Assembly: GCA_900469955.1 (NCBI GenBank)
Contig: UBYX01000016.1
Location: 1-64,000 of the forward strand
Length of the DNA: 64,000 nt
From: Hyphomicrobiales bacterium
Lineage (GTDB): Bacteria > Pseudomonadota > Alphaproteobacteria > Rhizobiales > Rhizobiaceae
Reading direction: 5' to 3'
Program-made: the position numbers and the translations under genes
Notes under the pieces: model-generated
The model's input: only the letters and a program-made list of their open reading frames with translations
Told to the model about the DNA's origin: nothing
The model's database searches: none
Shown: positions 47,464 to 56,739 of the stretch, piece by piece
How the letters are laid out: each line of letters starts with the position of its first letter
Numbering within the stretch: position 1 is the first letter of the stretch

Positions 47464-49233
47464 ATGAAGCAGAGCAGTAGGTTCGGAGGTTGGGGAGTAA
47501 ACTGGGGACAGCTGATGATGCTGTTACCAGTAACCCTCTTGCTTATCTTCGCTTTCGCCTTGCCGTTGCTGACGATTGTACCAACGGCGTTCGGCGGCGA
47601 TGCCGCCGAACGCTTCGTCCAAATTTTCGGTAGTCCGGTATTTCGGACAGTGATCCTTACTACGGTTCGAATCGGCTTTGAAGCGACTGCGATTACACTT
47701 GTCGTGGCGTTTCCGCTGGCATGGATCTTGAGCCGGGCCTCCGGAGTAAAAATGCTCCTGCTCGGTCTTCTCGTTCTGATCCCCTTTTTGACGAGCGTGC
47801 TGGTACGGACGTTCGCTTGGCTAGCCATTCTGGGACAGCGTGGCCTCGTCAACGCAGCGCTCTTGAAATTGGGCCTGATCGTGGATCCCCTGCCGCTGCT
47901 TTTTAGTGAGCCTGCGGTTATCCTGGCACTGGTCCACTCTTCCATTCCAATGATGGTCTTTTCGCTCGTCACCGTCCTTCGCCGAATAGATGGACGCACG
48001 CTGCTGGCGGCCCACACGCTCGGTGCACCCCCACTTCGCGCCTGGATGGGGATCGTCATTCCGCTTGCAATACGCGGCATCCAATCCGGCGTAACCATCG
48101 TGTTTCTGTTCACAATGGCAAGCTTCATTGCCCCGGCATTGCTTGGCAATCAGCGTCAGCAAATGTTGGCGCAGGTAATTCAATCAGAGCTCGAAAATGG
48201 CGCAGATTGGCCGCTTGCGGCGGCGCTCGGCATAACGCTTGCCGCCACGGCAACGATAATCGTCTTCGTGCTATCGATGGTCGCGAGCTTATTTTCGCGA
48301 TGGCAAAATCCAGGTGCATTGCCGTTGGCTGCATCTCAGCAGGCGAAGCCTGCCGACACAGCCATTCTCCGCAAATCGGTGGTGATGCCAAAGCCATTCA
48401 TCAGCTTACCTGGGGTATCTCGTGCTCTCTGGTTGATTGCAGAACCGGCTTATCTCCTGGTCATCTCTATTTACGTGCTTCTTCCACTGCTCGTACTGTT
48501 TCCAGTTTCGTTCAGCTCGGCCGATGTGCTCATTTTCCCGCCACCGGGCTATTCGCTGCGTTGGTTTGAAAAGATCCTCGGTAGCCCCGAATGGGTTTCT
48601 GCCGGTCTAACCAGTCTTCGCATTGGTGCTGCCACCTGTTTGCTCAGCTTCATTTTGGCGACGCTTACCGTTCTTGGTCTCGGCCGCCGCTCGCGTTTCC
48701 AGGGTGTTGCCGAGGCTTTGGTACAGTCGCCACTGACGGTGCCGTCGGTCGTTTTTGCGCTGGGCGCTTATCTGATGTTCGCCCGCGTCGGGCTCGTCGA
48801 TACGGAAATGGGGATCGTCATTGCCCATACGGTTTTGATTTTTCCAGTCGTTTATCTGATCGCGTCAGCTACATTTAGCTCCATCGATCCTTGGCTGTCT
48901 TTCGCGGCGGCAACTCTCGGGGCCAATCCGTGGAGAATATTCAAGACAGTCGTTTTCCCACTGCTCCTGCCGGGACTGGCGATCGGCGCGCTTCTAGCAA
49001 TGCTTCTTTCATTCGATGAATCGGTCGCTTCAATCTTTCTCAGCAATCTGTCGGTCAAAACACTTCCGAGAAAGCTGTGGGAAGGGATCCGCTTCAACAC
49101 AAGCCCTGAGTCGGCCGCCGTTTCAGCGATGCTGCTGTGCATCACATGCCTGGTTATCGCGATTGGTATTGCCGCAGTCTTCGGCCGTCGTCGAGGTGTA
49201 AGGCTGGTACAAACAGCGCCTAGCCAAGCCTGA
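47464..49233 (+). CDS. Fused ABC permease (two permease domains, PotB-PotC like)
   Basis: About 589 residues. Two homologous permease halves, each with about six membrane helices and a coupling motif: AHTLGAPPLRAWMGIVIPLA in the first (about residue 180) and AATLGANPWRIFKTVVFPLL in the second (about residue 480). Fusion of the two halves occurs in iron and some polyamine-type importers. Gene order ATPase, binding protein, permease fits one transporter operon. Confidence 0.9.
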   Translation: MKQSSRFGGWGVNWGQLMMLLPVTLLLIFAFALPLLTIVPTAFGGDAAERFVQIFGSPVFRTVILTTVRIGFEATAITLVVAFPLAWILSRASGVKMLLLGLLVLIPFLTSVLVRTFAWLAILGQRGLVNAALLKLGLIVDPLPLLFSEPAVILALVHSSIPMMVFSLVTVLRRIDGRTLLAAHTLGAPPLRAWMGIVIPLAIRGIQSGVTIVFLFTMASFIAPALLGNQRQQMLAQVIQSELENGADWPLAAALGITLAATATIIVFVLSMVASLFSRWQNPGALPLAASQQAKPADTAILRKSVVMPKPFISLPGVSRALWLIAEPAYLLVISIYVLLPLLVLFPVSFSSADVLIFPPPGYSLRWFEKILGSPEWVSAGLTSLRIGAATCLLSFILATLTVLGLGRRSRFQGVAEALVQSPLTVPSVVFALGAYLMFARVGLVDTEMGIVIAHTVLIFPVVYLIASATFSSIDPWLSFAAATLGANPWRIFKTVVFPLLLPGLAIGALLAMLLSFDESVASIFLSNLSVKTLPRKLWEGIRFNTSPESAAVSAMLLCITCLVIAIGIAAVFGRRRGVRLVQTAPSQA

Positions 49234-49253
49234 CGTCTTCAAAGGGAATGGAA

Positions 49254-50423
49254 ATGCATATCATTGAGAACATGAGGGTGTTCAACATCCGAGGTGGCGG
49301 ACTGCATCCTGTGATCGTCGAGCTTACCACCAAGGACGGTATCGTTGGCTACGGCGAGGCAGCGGTAGCATACGGTTTGGGTGCAGACGCAGCTGCCGGC
49401 ATGCTGTCGGACCTTTCGCCGCGGGTCATCGGAGCTGACGCGACCTATCCGCGTCACGTGTGGCAAGAGATCTATGACAACTCCTTTTGGACAAAGGGAG
49501 GTGGCGCAATCGAGTTCGCTGCGCTCAGCGCGATCGATCAAGCACTCTGGGACATAAAAGCCAAGTCGCTAGGGGTGCCGGTTTATGAGCTCTTTGGCGC
49601 CAAGTTCGATAGCACGATTGAAGTCTACGCGAACGGTTGGAGCACTCTGCATGATGACGTGACCGGTTGGGCGAATTCGGCAGAGCGTCCGCTCAAGGAC
49701 GGCTTTCGGATTCTGAAATGCTATCCTCTTGCGACGCGACAGAAGGGCGCAACCCTTCGGCATGTTCAGAGACGGCAACTCGACGACGCTGCCTTCCGAC
49801 GCGCACTCGATCGCGTGAAGATGTTGCGAAAGGTTGTTGGGCCAGATATCGGCCTGATGTTTGATCTTTCCGGGGGGCTGAACAACGATCAGCTGATCCG
49901 GTTCATGGACGTCTGTGCCGACCTGGATGTAATATGGGTAGAGGAGCCGCTCGATCCCTTCAATTTTCAGGGACTGAAGAACTTGGCAGGTCGCTGGTCC
50001 GTACCGATCGCGGCCGGCGAGCGTATCTACACACGCCAAGGCTTTCGAAACCTTCTTGATACAGGGGGTGTCGATATCGTCATGCCAGACGTCGGCAATT
50101 GTGGTGGCGTCTTCGAACTTGTCCAAATCGCCGCGATGGCCGAAGCATACAACGCGAGACTTTCGATCCACAATTGTGCGAGCTCGCTGTTAACTGCTGC
50201 CTCAGTCCAAGTTGCCGCTGCATCAGCAATGGCCATGCCGCTCGAAACCTACCCATATTACTCTGAGAAAAACGATTACGTTCAGGTTCTCAAAAATCCT
50301 CCTGAGAAATCGATCGTAAACGGAAAGCTCGCCGTACCATCTTCACCGGGACTCGGCGCGGAGATTGATCTCGGAGCGATCGAACCCTTCTGCAGTTTTG
50401 ATCATCTGCACGACGCGGCTTGA
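49254..50423 (+). CDS. Mandelate racemase/muconate-lactonizing (enolase superfamily) enzyme
   Basis: About 389 residues. The alpha/beta barrel has metal ligands in GLMFDLSGG, WVEEPLDP and AAGERIYT, and the His-Asp pair of the MR subgroup in VMPDVGNCGG and LSIHNCASS. Members dehydrate or epimerise sugar acids and related hydroxy acids. Placement after an opine-type transporter and before an amidase suggests processing of an acid-sugar or hydroxy-acid moiety. Start at ATG 49254, with AAAGGGA eight bases upstream. Confidence 0.82.
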   Translation: MHIIENMRVFNIRGGGLHPVIVELTTKDGIVGYGEAAVAYGLGADAAAGMLSDLSPRVIGADATYPRHVWQEIYDNSFWTKGGGAIEFAALSAIDQALWDIKAKSLGVPVYELFGAKFDSTIEVYANGWSTLHDDVTGWANSAERPLKDGFRILKCYPLATRQKGATLRHVQRRQLDDAAFRRALDRVKMLRKVVGPDIGLMFDLSGGLNNDQLIRFMDVCADLDVIWVEEPLDPFNFQGLKNLAGRWSVPIAAGERIYTRQGFRNLLDTGGVDIVMPDVGNCGGVFELVQIAAMAEAYNARLSIHNCASSLLTAASVQVAAASAMAMPLETYPYYSEKNDYVQVLKNPPEKSIVNGKLAVPSSPGLGAEIDLGAIEPFCSFDHLHDAA

Positions 50424-50594
50424 CTTCAAACTGCCTGATTTACGAGGAGCGGTGTTGAATAGTACGGAAAAATCTGGATTTCACTTCGATCCCGCATGCT
50501 GCCAGTGGGGTGTGCATAGCAATACCCCACTGTGCGCAAGCCACATTTGGTTGGAAGTTATGAGCATGGACAACTGCGCACGAGGGTGTGGAAC

Positions 50595-51983
50595 ATGAAC
50601 CAAGCATTTAATTCAGCTGCGCAACTCGGTCGGGCCTTGGCCCAGGGGGATATAACGTCGGAAGCGCTGGTGACCGCGACGCTGGCGCGTATCCGGAGGT
50701 ATGACGGGCAACTCAACGCATTTGTTGAAGTTTATGAACAGAGCGCGCTCCTTGCTGCTCGCGAGTCGGACGGTCGAAGGTCCAGAGACCAGAGCAGGGG
50801 TCCTCTGGACGGTGTGCCATTTGCAGCAAAAGACCTTTTCGATGTGGAAGGCCATGCGACTCTTGCCGGTTCAAAAGCCACTTCCGGAACCACAGCTACG
50901 CGGACGGCTAACGCTATTAAGCGCTTGCTCAATCAAGGCATGGTTCTGATCGGCAAAACACATACCGTTGAGTTTGCCTACGGCAGTTGGGGCACCAATC
51001 CCAGCAGTAAAACTCCGGTCAACCCTCGAGATGCGGCAATCCCGCGAGTTCCGGGCGGCTCATCCAGCGGGTCTGGTGTAGCCGTTGCGGCCGGACTGGT
51101 TCCTGTAGCACTGGGCACCGATACGGGGGGATCGGTTCGAACACCTGCGGCATTGTGTGGAGTTGTAGGGATGAAAACCTCACCCGGTCTTGTCGGAAGA
51201 GGTGGTGTGCAGCCGCTCGCATTCCTATTCGACGTCGTGGGGCCGATGACACGCAGCGTCGAAGATGCGGCATTGGTTCTTGCGAGCCTACAGGGCGAGG
51301 ATGCCAATGACCCGACGACATTTGGCTTGCCACAGCAAGACCTGATTAGCGACCTCGATAAAGGGGTATCGGGACTTGTCCTGCGTCACCCGCCAATGGG
51401 CGAGCTAGCCGCGGCGGAGGCCGGCATCTTGATCAGGTTCGAGCAAGCACTCGACGATCTGAAGGCTATCGGTGCGCAAATTGACGAGAAGCCGCTGCCT
51501 CGCTCGCTCGACGTCTACGCAAGCCTCACCGCCAACATGACCACGGTGGAAGCTTGGGGTCGCTATCGTACGCTGGTCGAGAAGAAAAACAGCCTTGTTG
51601 ATCCTGAAATCGCAAAGCGCATGTCTCGTGGCGTAACGATGACCGTTGGAGACTATCTTGACTATCTCGAGCAACGCCGCGTCATGCAAATCGAATTTGA
51701 AGGCTATTTTACTGGCGCAGACGCTTTCCTACTTCCTTCCTCGCCAATAACAGCTAAGCCACTAGAAGGAATACACTACAGCCCTGCTCCGTTCGGAACG
51801 TTCACCCGTTTGGCCAATCTTATGGATCTTGCATCTATAAGTATCCCAATGGGGGACGTTGACAATCTGCCCTCAGGACTTCAGGTCGTGGTTCGCCGTT
51901 TTGACGACGCGATGGCCCTTCGCGTCGCTCGGGCGCTTGAAGTCCATCGTGGCGGGCTCTTCGTTGCGCCACCACAATACTGA
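50595..51983 (+). CDS. Amidase (GatA-like amidase signature family)
   Basis: About 462 residues. The Ser-cisSer-Lys triad is seen in FAAKDLFDVEG (Lys), GGSSSGSGVAVAAG (cis-Ser) and GTDTGGSVRTPAA (Ser). It should cleave an amide bond, releasing ammonia or an amine. Last gene of the LacI-controlled set. It may split an amide-type opine or intermediate. Start at ATG 50595; the frame extends upstream without a better site. Confidence 0.85.
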   Translation: MNQAFNSAAQLGRALAQGDITSEALVTATLARIRRYDGQLNAFVEVYEQSALLAARESDGRRSRDQSRGPLDGVPFAAKDLFDVEGHATLAGSKATSGTTATRTANAIKRLLNQGMVLIGKTHTVEFAYGSWGTNPSSKTPVNPRDAAIPRVPGGSSSGSGVAVAAGLVPVALGTDTGGSVRTPAALCGVVGMKTSPGLVGRGGVQPLAFLFDVVGPMTRSVEDAALVLASLQGEDANDPTTFGLPQQDLISDLDKGVSGLVLRHPPMGELAAAEAGILIRFEQALDDLKAIGAQIDEKPLPRSLDVYASLTANMTTVEAWGRYRTLVEKKNSLVDPEIAKRMSRGVTMTVGDYLDYLEQRRVMQIEFEGYFTGADAFLLPSSPITAKPLEGIHYSPAPFGTFTRLANLMDLASISIPMGDVDNLPSGLQVVVRRFDDAMALRVARALEVHRGGLFVAPPQY

Positions 51984-52113
51984 AGTGTCCGGCGTAGGAC
52001 CCATCCTGACGCGCGCCGATCTCGTTGCGGTCTTTGAGGTGGGTCCAAGTGACCTTGCCCCGTTGAAATAATCCATTTTGAAGTAAGCTCTGGCCCATCG
52101 AGAGGACCAGAGA

Positions 52114-52380
52114 ATGAAGCGCAACCGTTTCACAGACGACCAGATCATCGGGATTCTGAAGGAGCACGAGGCTGGCATGCCGATCTCCGAGCTTTGCCGC
52201 AAGCACGGCGTCAGCGATGCCAGCATCTATAAATGGAAGGCCAAATTCGGCGGCATGGATATATCCGAAGCCAAGCGGCTGAAGACGCTGGAGGACGAGA
52301 ACACGAAGCTGAAACGGCTCCTGGCAGACGCCATGCTCGACAATGCCGCTTTGAAAGACCTTTTGGGAAAGAAGTGGTGA
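52114..52380 (+). CDS. IS3-family transposase OrfA
   Basis: About 88 residues: [20 protein letters not shown] and [20 protein letters not shown] form the helix-turn-helix, followed by a leucine-zipper-like stretch ([20 protein letters not shown]). It binds the element ends and may be fused to OrfB by programmed frameshifting at the overlap. Confidence 0.9.
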   Translation: MKRNRFTDDQIIGILKEHEAGMPISELCRKHGVSDASIYKWKAKFGGMDISEAKRLKTLEDENTKLKRLLADAMLDNAALKDLLGKKW

Positions 52381-53303
52381 CGCCCGCAACAAGGCGGAAA
52401 GCTGTCGCTCATCTGATGGATCACCACCAGATGAGCGAACGGCGGGCGTGTAAAGCCATGGGCTTTTGCCGAATGACGACCCGCTACGAAACCAGACGCA
52501 GCGATGACCAAGACCTTCGCGAGCGGATGAAGGCGCTGGCGCATGAGCGCCGTCGCTTCGGATATCGACGCCTTCATGTGCTGCTCAGGCGCGAGTGTCA
52601 CCTTGTGAACCACAAGCGGCTCTTCCGGCTCTACCGGGAGGAGAAGCTGACAGTGCGCAAACGTGGCGGTCGGAAACGAGCGATAGGCACACGAGCACCG
52701 ATGCTGATCCCGATGGCAGCCAATGATCGTTGGTCGCTGGACTTCGTGTCGGATCAACTCACCGATGGTCGCAGGTTCCGAGTGCTTACAGTCGTCGACG
52801 ATTGCACCAGGGAATGCCTGGGCCTTGTCGCCGATACGTCCCTTTCCGGCCTGCGGGTTGCCCGTGAGCTGGACCGGATCATCGAGGGACGAGGCAAGCC
52901 GAAGATGATCGTCAGCGACAATGGCAGCGAGTTTACCAGCAACGCGATCCTGCAATGGACAGATCGGGCCAAGGTGGACTGGCACTACATCGCGCCGGGC
53001 AAGCCGATCCAGAACGCCTTCATTGAAAGCTTCAATGGCCGGCTGCGAGACGAGCTCCTGAATGAAACTCTCTTCTCGTCACTGACCCATGCTCGATCAG
53101 CGCTTTCAAACTGGCGCAGCGATTACAACGATCATCGACCGCATTCTGGCCTCGGCTGGCTGACACCTGCCGAGTTCGCTCAGACAATCAACCCGCGACG
53201 TGATGCGGTGCTGCGCAGCCGGAATGGCGCCGCACCGCAACCCGCCGCTACCGCCCCAAATACAGCAACCCAAAACCGCTGGAGCGAACTCAAAACTGGA
53301 TAA
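52374..53303 (+). CDS. IS3-family transposase OrfB
   Basis: About 309 residues of integrase-core transposase. HTH_21-like [15 protein letters not shown], then the DDE residues in [26 protein letters not shown] and [16 protein letters not shown]. Normally made as an OrfAB fusion by minus-one frameshifting; the GTG codons at 52374 and 52377 mark the start of the separate frame. It appears intact. Confidence 0.88.
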   Translation: MVTPATRRKAVAHLMDHHQMSERRACKAMGFCRMTTRYETRRSDDQDLRERMKALAHERRRFGYRRLHVLLRRECHLVNHKRLFRLYREEKLTVRKRGGRKRAIGTRAPMLIPMAANDRWSLDFVSDQLTDGRRFRVLTVVDDCTRECLGLVADTSLSGLRVARELDRIIEGRGKPKMIVSDNGSEFTSNAILQWTDRAKVDWHYIAPGKPIQNAFIESFNGRLRDELLNETLFSSLTHARSALSNWRSDYNDHRPHSGLGWLTPAEFAQTINPRRDAVLRSRNGAAPQPAATAPNTATQNRWSELKTG

Positions 53304-53499
53304 AACTTCGGGGCAAGGTCACGATCCCAGGAAAATTGGTCTGAAACGAATCTCTCGTAAGCCTACAGTGAGGACTTCACCGTAAGCTTACAATCTCCCT
53401 AGACTTGTGAAAAGATTGCGCCATCAAAAAAAATCCGGGATCAAACATCTAACGGAGGCGAGCGGGGCATGCCGAAAGGGTCAACGCATTACAAATGAT

Positions 53500-53845
53500 C
53501 GAGCCGCGCGCTGACTGACCGACCGCGGGCACTCACGCTGGGTGCCGACAAGGCTTACGACACCCACGACTTCGTCAACGAGTTGCGTTCGATGAGGGTG
53601 ACGCCGCATGTGGCGCAGAATGTCGACGGTCGCCGCTCGGCCTTCGACGGGCGCACAACGCGCTACTCAGTTTATGGCATCAGTTTACGCATCCGCAAGT
53701 GGATCGGGGAGGCCTTCGACTGGATCAAGATCGCAGCCGTGCAGGAGAAGACGAAGTTGCGCGGCCGCGACCGCGTCGGTTGAGCGTTCACCTTCGCGGC
53801 CACCTATAGTTTCGTACGGTTGCCGAAACTGATTGCGGTGCCATC
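53500..53845 (+). pseudogene. IS5-family transposase C-terminal relic
   Basis: A fragment reading LGADKAYDTHDFVNELRSM, VTPHVAQNVDGRRSAFDGRT and FDWIKIAAVQEKTKLRGRDR, as in IS5-like transposases common in rhizobia. A stop replaces the Trp in the usual VGWAFTFA, and the N-terminal half is missing. Confidence 0.8.
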
Positions 53846-54060
53846 ATGAGCGCGGGCTCGAACTGCCGTTTGATTGGCCGCTGGCGGATAGTCCAGGCCG
53901 ACCTATGGGATTGCGAATATCTCGACCTCCGCAGGCCCGCCATGATGATCATCGGGTCCAATGGACATGGCAAATTGCCTTCGGGGCAATGCAAGCGGCG
54001 CAGGACCTTGGCTACGGCCCATCCATAGTCTCGCTCACACGGTCAGGATGAGACGAGGGG
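53846..54060 (+). pseudogene. Remnant of a conserved rhizobial hypothetical protein
   Basis: One frame reads CRLIGRWRIVQADLWDCEYL and DLRRPAMMIIGSNGHGKLPS; a second frame continues AFGAMQAAQDLGYGPSIVSL. This pattern recalls a small conserved protein often seen on rhizobial plasmids. A frameshift near 53985 breaks it, and its 3' end is lost just before the left border of T-DNA2. Confidence 0.55.
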
Positions 54061-54102
54061 TCAAGACCCTTGGAAAGATTAAGCGCTGGCTGAAGCAAAT
54101 TT

Positions 54103-54127
54103 TGGCAGGATATATTGAAACGTAAAC
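54103..54127 (+). repeat. T-DNA left border (LB2)
   Basis: A 25-bp repeat starting TGGCAGGATATAT and ending ACGTAAAC. It differs from LB1 only in the short variable middle segment. Same orientation as LB1, RB1 and LB3. Confidence 0.92.
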
Positions 54128-54128
54128 T

Positions 54129-54176
54129 CCCTAACCCTAACCCTAACCCTAACCCTAACCCTAACCCTAACTCTAA
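54129..54176 (+). repeat. Telomere-like CCCTAA repeat inside LB2
   Basis: Seven perfect CCCTAA units plus one degenerate (CTCTAA) begin one base after LB2. Same repeat and same orientation as at LB1. It is the longest such tract in the window. Confidence 0.95.
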
Positions 54177-54195
54177 CTACCAGTTGAAAAACAGC

Positions 54196-54490
54196 TCATC
54201 GCCAAGAGAGCAAATCTTCCTCGTAATCTCGAGCAGCCTTATCAATGATGACCCTGTTGACGATACGAACAGCCGAGCGCTCCCCTAAAGTAACAGCCAT
54301 AGCTTGCTGCCAAGTATGCCCGTGAGTTGAACGACCGTGCCAGACTGGTAATTGTAGATCTTACGTTGGCGCGGTGCATCGCGTGATTGATGGCACGAAG
54401 AGTGTCGACAATCGCAATAGGCTCATCAGAGCCCTCGGTAAGGAGGCCGAAGTACGGGTGAGACCATAGACCTAAGAGTCAACCTTTTCG
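54196..54490 (-). pseudogene. Decayed unidentified T-DNA2 gene
   Basis: On the minus strand a coding-like run reads HPYFGLLTEGSDEPIAIVDT, LRAINHAMHRANV. A frameshift follows; the next frame reads VWHGRSTHGHTWQQAMAVTL, GERSAVRIVNRVIIDKAARD and YEEDLLSWR, then stop. I do not recognise the family. The 5' part is missing or unrecognisable. It suggests T-DNA2 once held another gene. Confidence 0.45.
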
Positions 54491-54575
54491 ACAAGTCATA
54501 TTGTCGAGGCTTATGTGGGTTATTCTTTTTCAGCGGGGTTAAATCGTGATCAGATTATTTTCGAGTGAAAGTTGA

Positions 54576-54740
54576 TGACGTGTCAGTCCCTCTTTGACTG
54601 AATGAGGTCGGCATTGTACGAGTTGTTGACGTGGCGCGCAGCTATTGCACCGCACCGCTTGCTAGTCGAGAGCCTTGTAACGTGTCAGCTACGCTTTGAC
54701 CCGAAGGGGGTCAGCGCCATACGAGTTTGTTGACGTGTCA
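54576..54740 (+). promoter_or_regulatory. Tandem ACGT-box promoter region of the MmgE/PrpD gene
   Basis: Four ACGT boxes at 54576 (TGACGTGTCA), 54627 (TGACGTGGCG), 54678 (TAACGTGTCA) and 54731 (TGACGTGTCA), spaced 51, 51 and 53 bp. They belong to an imperfect tandem duplication of about 102 bp, with a partial third copy near 54783. A TATAAATA at 55052-55059 is only 20 bp from the ATG, too close for a normal leader, so the functional TATA element remains uncertain. Confidence 0.65.
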
Positions 54741-55077
54741 CCTGGCCAATGCACCCAACCAGTTCAAATGCAGAAACTTATGACGGTGAGTCACGCTTTT
54801 ACCAAAATGGCTAAGATCGGCCGAGATTGATGAGGTGGCCAATATCGAAACACGGCGTTACTTCCTGATGTGGAAGCCCGCGACACTGTTGTTACATCTC
54901 GTTGCTAAGATTATATGACTATTGTCTAAAAAAGGAAACAAAATATGTGTGTGAACAGCATATAGAGCGTCCGTCCCCACGATTTTGTGAGTCCCCTAGA
55001 TCAGACATCAATATTAAAATACATTTCACCCTTGCTGAAGTTACTTCATACTATAAATACAACTACCTTTCTAACCA

Positions 55078-56448
55078 ATGGCGCCCTTTTCTACCGCGGA
55101 GCTTGCAAATTGGGTCGCAAAATACCCGCGCATCCGTACTATTGAAGCCAAGACCCTCGCTATAAATGGGCTTCGCGACGTAATTGGCTGCATGCTAGCC
55201 GGTGCAAACGAACGTGTCGTCCTTTCAGCTATCGAGGTATCAGAGATGCTTGGCAGGGGAAATACAAGCGCCGTTGGTCAGACTGCTACCTTTCAACTGG
55301 ACTGGGCCGCATGTTTGAACGCCGTTGCCGGTCACGCACACGATTTCGATGATAGCTTCGACCCACTCACTGGGCATCCATCGGTCACGATCGCTTCGGC
55401 ACTCATACCTCTCTCGGTGACATTAGACGAGACGGGCGAGGACATGATTGATGCTTACGTCGTTGGCTTGCAGGTCGCAGCCTGCTTAGGAAAAATTTCC
55501 AACCCTAGTCATGTCATGCGAGGTTGGCACGCTACCATGACTATTGGAACTATAGCTACAGCGGCAGCCTGTGCACGACTTTTAAGGCTTGATCCGAAAG
55601 CGGTTGCAACCGCGATAAGTTACGCGGTCAGCAAGAGTTCTGGTACCTGCATGCAAATCGGATGGGACGCAAAGGCGATGCAAGCGGGCTTTGCGGCACA
55701 GCACGGTTTACAGTCTGCAGTGATGGCTAACGCGGGACTTGAAGCGAATACTGAGCCGTTGCTGGGCGATCGAGGTTTTTTTTCATTGTATACCTCTCAC
55801 GACGGCTCCACAAAGGAGGTAAATCTTCCGCAGCACGACTCGTCCTTGGCGATCAACGAGCCTGGGCTCACGTTCAAGCCTTACCCTACCTCCGGTAGCT
55901 CACACCGCAGCATTGCAGCTATGCTAGAGCTCCGTCGGAGACACAATATCAGAGCAGACGAGGTCGCCGACGTTCAGATCACCGTGCCTCAGCTAAATGT
56001 CAACAATCTTAAATACACAAGACCAAAGACAGGCACCGAGGGGAAGTTCAGCATGCACTATACCTGCGCAGTTGCGCTTGTCTATGGTTCAGTTAGTCTT
56101 GCTGACTTCGAGAAGGGAGCTGTTTTTCGGCCAGAGGTGCAAGCAATAATGGAGCGTATCAGGATGGGGGCATCACCGGGCTCGGACAAGGAAGAATATC
56201 TTGCGCAGCCTGCAAGGGCTCGAATTACGCTTAAGGATGGAAAGAAGTATGAAGACATCCGATTTCACAGGGATGGCTCGCGTTCCGCGCCGATGACGGC
56301 TCAGGCCGCTGAGAATAAATTCTTTGCCTGTGCCGAACGACAGTTTACGCGCGAACATTGTGTGAAAATCTTAGGTCTCATAAATGGATTAGGCAGCGGT
56401 TCTAAAGTTAAACGCTTGAGTGCCGCACTAGCTGGCGCTGATGATTAG
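55078..56448 (+). CDS. MmgE/PrpD-family enzyme in T-DNA2
   Basis: About 456 residues of complete MmgE/PrpD fold. Family marks: GHAHDFDDSFDPLTGHPSVT (acid cluster and His), GWHATMTIGTIATAAACARL, SYAVSKSSGTCMQIGWDAKA (substrate Lys/His region) and TFKPYPTSGSSHRSIAAML. Relatives include 2-methylcitrate dehydratase, cis-aconitate decarboxylase (itaconate forming) and iminodisuccinate epimerase, so the reaction could be a dehydration, decarboxylation or epimerisation of a carboxylic acid. The start context CCAATGGCG is typical of plants, and there is no bacterial ribosome-binding site. It is unusual cargo for a T-DNA. Confidence 0.85.
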   Translation: MAPFSTAELANWVAKYPRIRTIEAKTLAINGLRDVIGCMLAGANERVVLSAIEVSEMLGRGNTSAVGQTATFQLDWAACLNAVAGHAHDFDDSFDPLTGHPSVTIASALIPLSVTLDETGEDMIDAYVVGLQVAACLGKISNPSHVMRGWHATMTIGTIATAAACARLLRLDPKAVATAISYAVSKSSGTCMQIGWDAKAMQAGFAAQHGLQSAVMANAGLEANTEPLLGDRGFFSLYTSHDGSTKEVNLPQHDSSLAINEPGLTFKPYPTSGSSHRSIAAMLELRRRHNIRADEVADVQITVPQLNVNNLKYTRPKTGTEGKFSMHYTCAVALVYGSVSLADFEKGAVFRPEVQAIMERIRMGASPGSDKEEYLAQPARARITLKDGKKYEDIRFHRDGSRSAPMTAQAAENKFFACAERQFTREHCVKILGLINGLGSGSKVKRLSAALAGADD

Positions 56449-56622
56449 ATAAATAGGTGGCTCGGATTATCGCATCCTTTTTTATGACAAGTACCTTGTG
56501 ATCAGTGCCTCCTTCGTCGCTCAGCAGTCCATTTCATTGGTCTTTGAAAACCCATCGCAAATCGGTGGATAGAGGGTGCGAGTTGACATATAGCCAGACG
56601 CGAAGGGCCTGAGCATTTTTTA

Positions 56623-56647
56623 TTCCAGGATCTATGCTGATGTAATC
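56623..56647 (+). repeat. Candidate degenerate right border (RB2)
   Basis: Starts TTCCAGGATCTATGC and ends TGTAATC. It matches LB3 at 21 of 25 positions by direct comparison and has the right orientation. It lies 175 bp after the MmgE/PrpD stop, and the sequence beyond is bacterial IS debris. A TAATCTCTGTGTTA stretch overlapping its end resembles the first half of overdrive. One core mismatch (C for A in GATATAT) lowers certainty. Confidence 0.6.
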
Positions 56648-56739
56648 TCTGTGTTAACGCCTTCGAGTGTTCGAAAATCAATAAAATTGAAAATAAATTT
56701 CTATATTAATTCGTGCATTCGCGCGTGTTGCGCGGCGGC

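Larger units (their letters stand above)
52050..53321 (+). mobile_element. IS3-family insertion sequence (1.27 kb)
   Basis: The element is bounded by inverted repeats beginning TGACCTTGCCCCG (left at 52050; the complement of the right end at 53310-53321). It encodes orfA and overlapping orfB, as in IS3/IS407-like elements. No direct target duplication is obvious beside these ends. It is closely related in type to the decayed copy near 15 kb. Confidence 0.85.
54103..56647 (+). mobile_element. T-DNA2 (about 2.5 kb)
   Basis: Left border at 54103 and a degenerate but convincing right border at 56623, in the same orientation. It holds one intact gene with eukaryotic start context (MmgE/PrpD family), a decayed gene, and a telomere-like repeat inside the left border. 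The sequences outside both ends are bacterial IS or integrase debris, which supports the limits. Confidence 0.7.

Noticed and set aside
47394-48149. 251-codon minus-strand frame inside the fused permease gene
   Set aside because: Its composition is a mirror of membrane-protein codons and no start signal is present.
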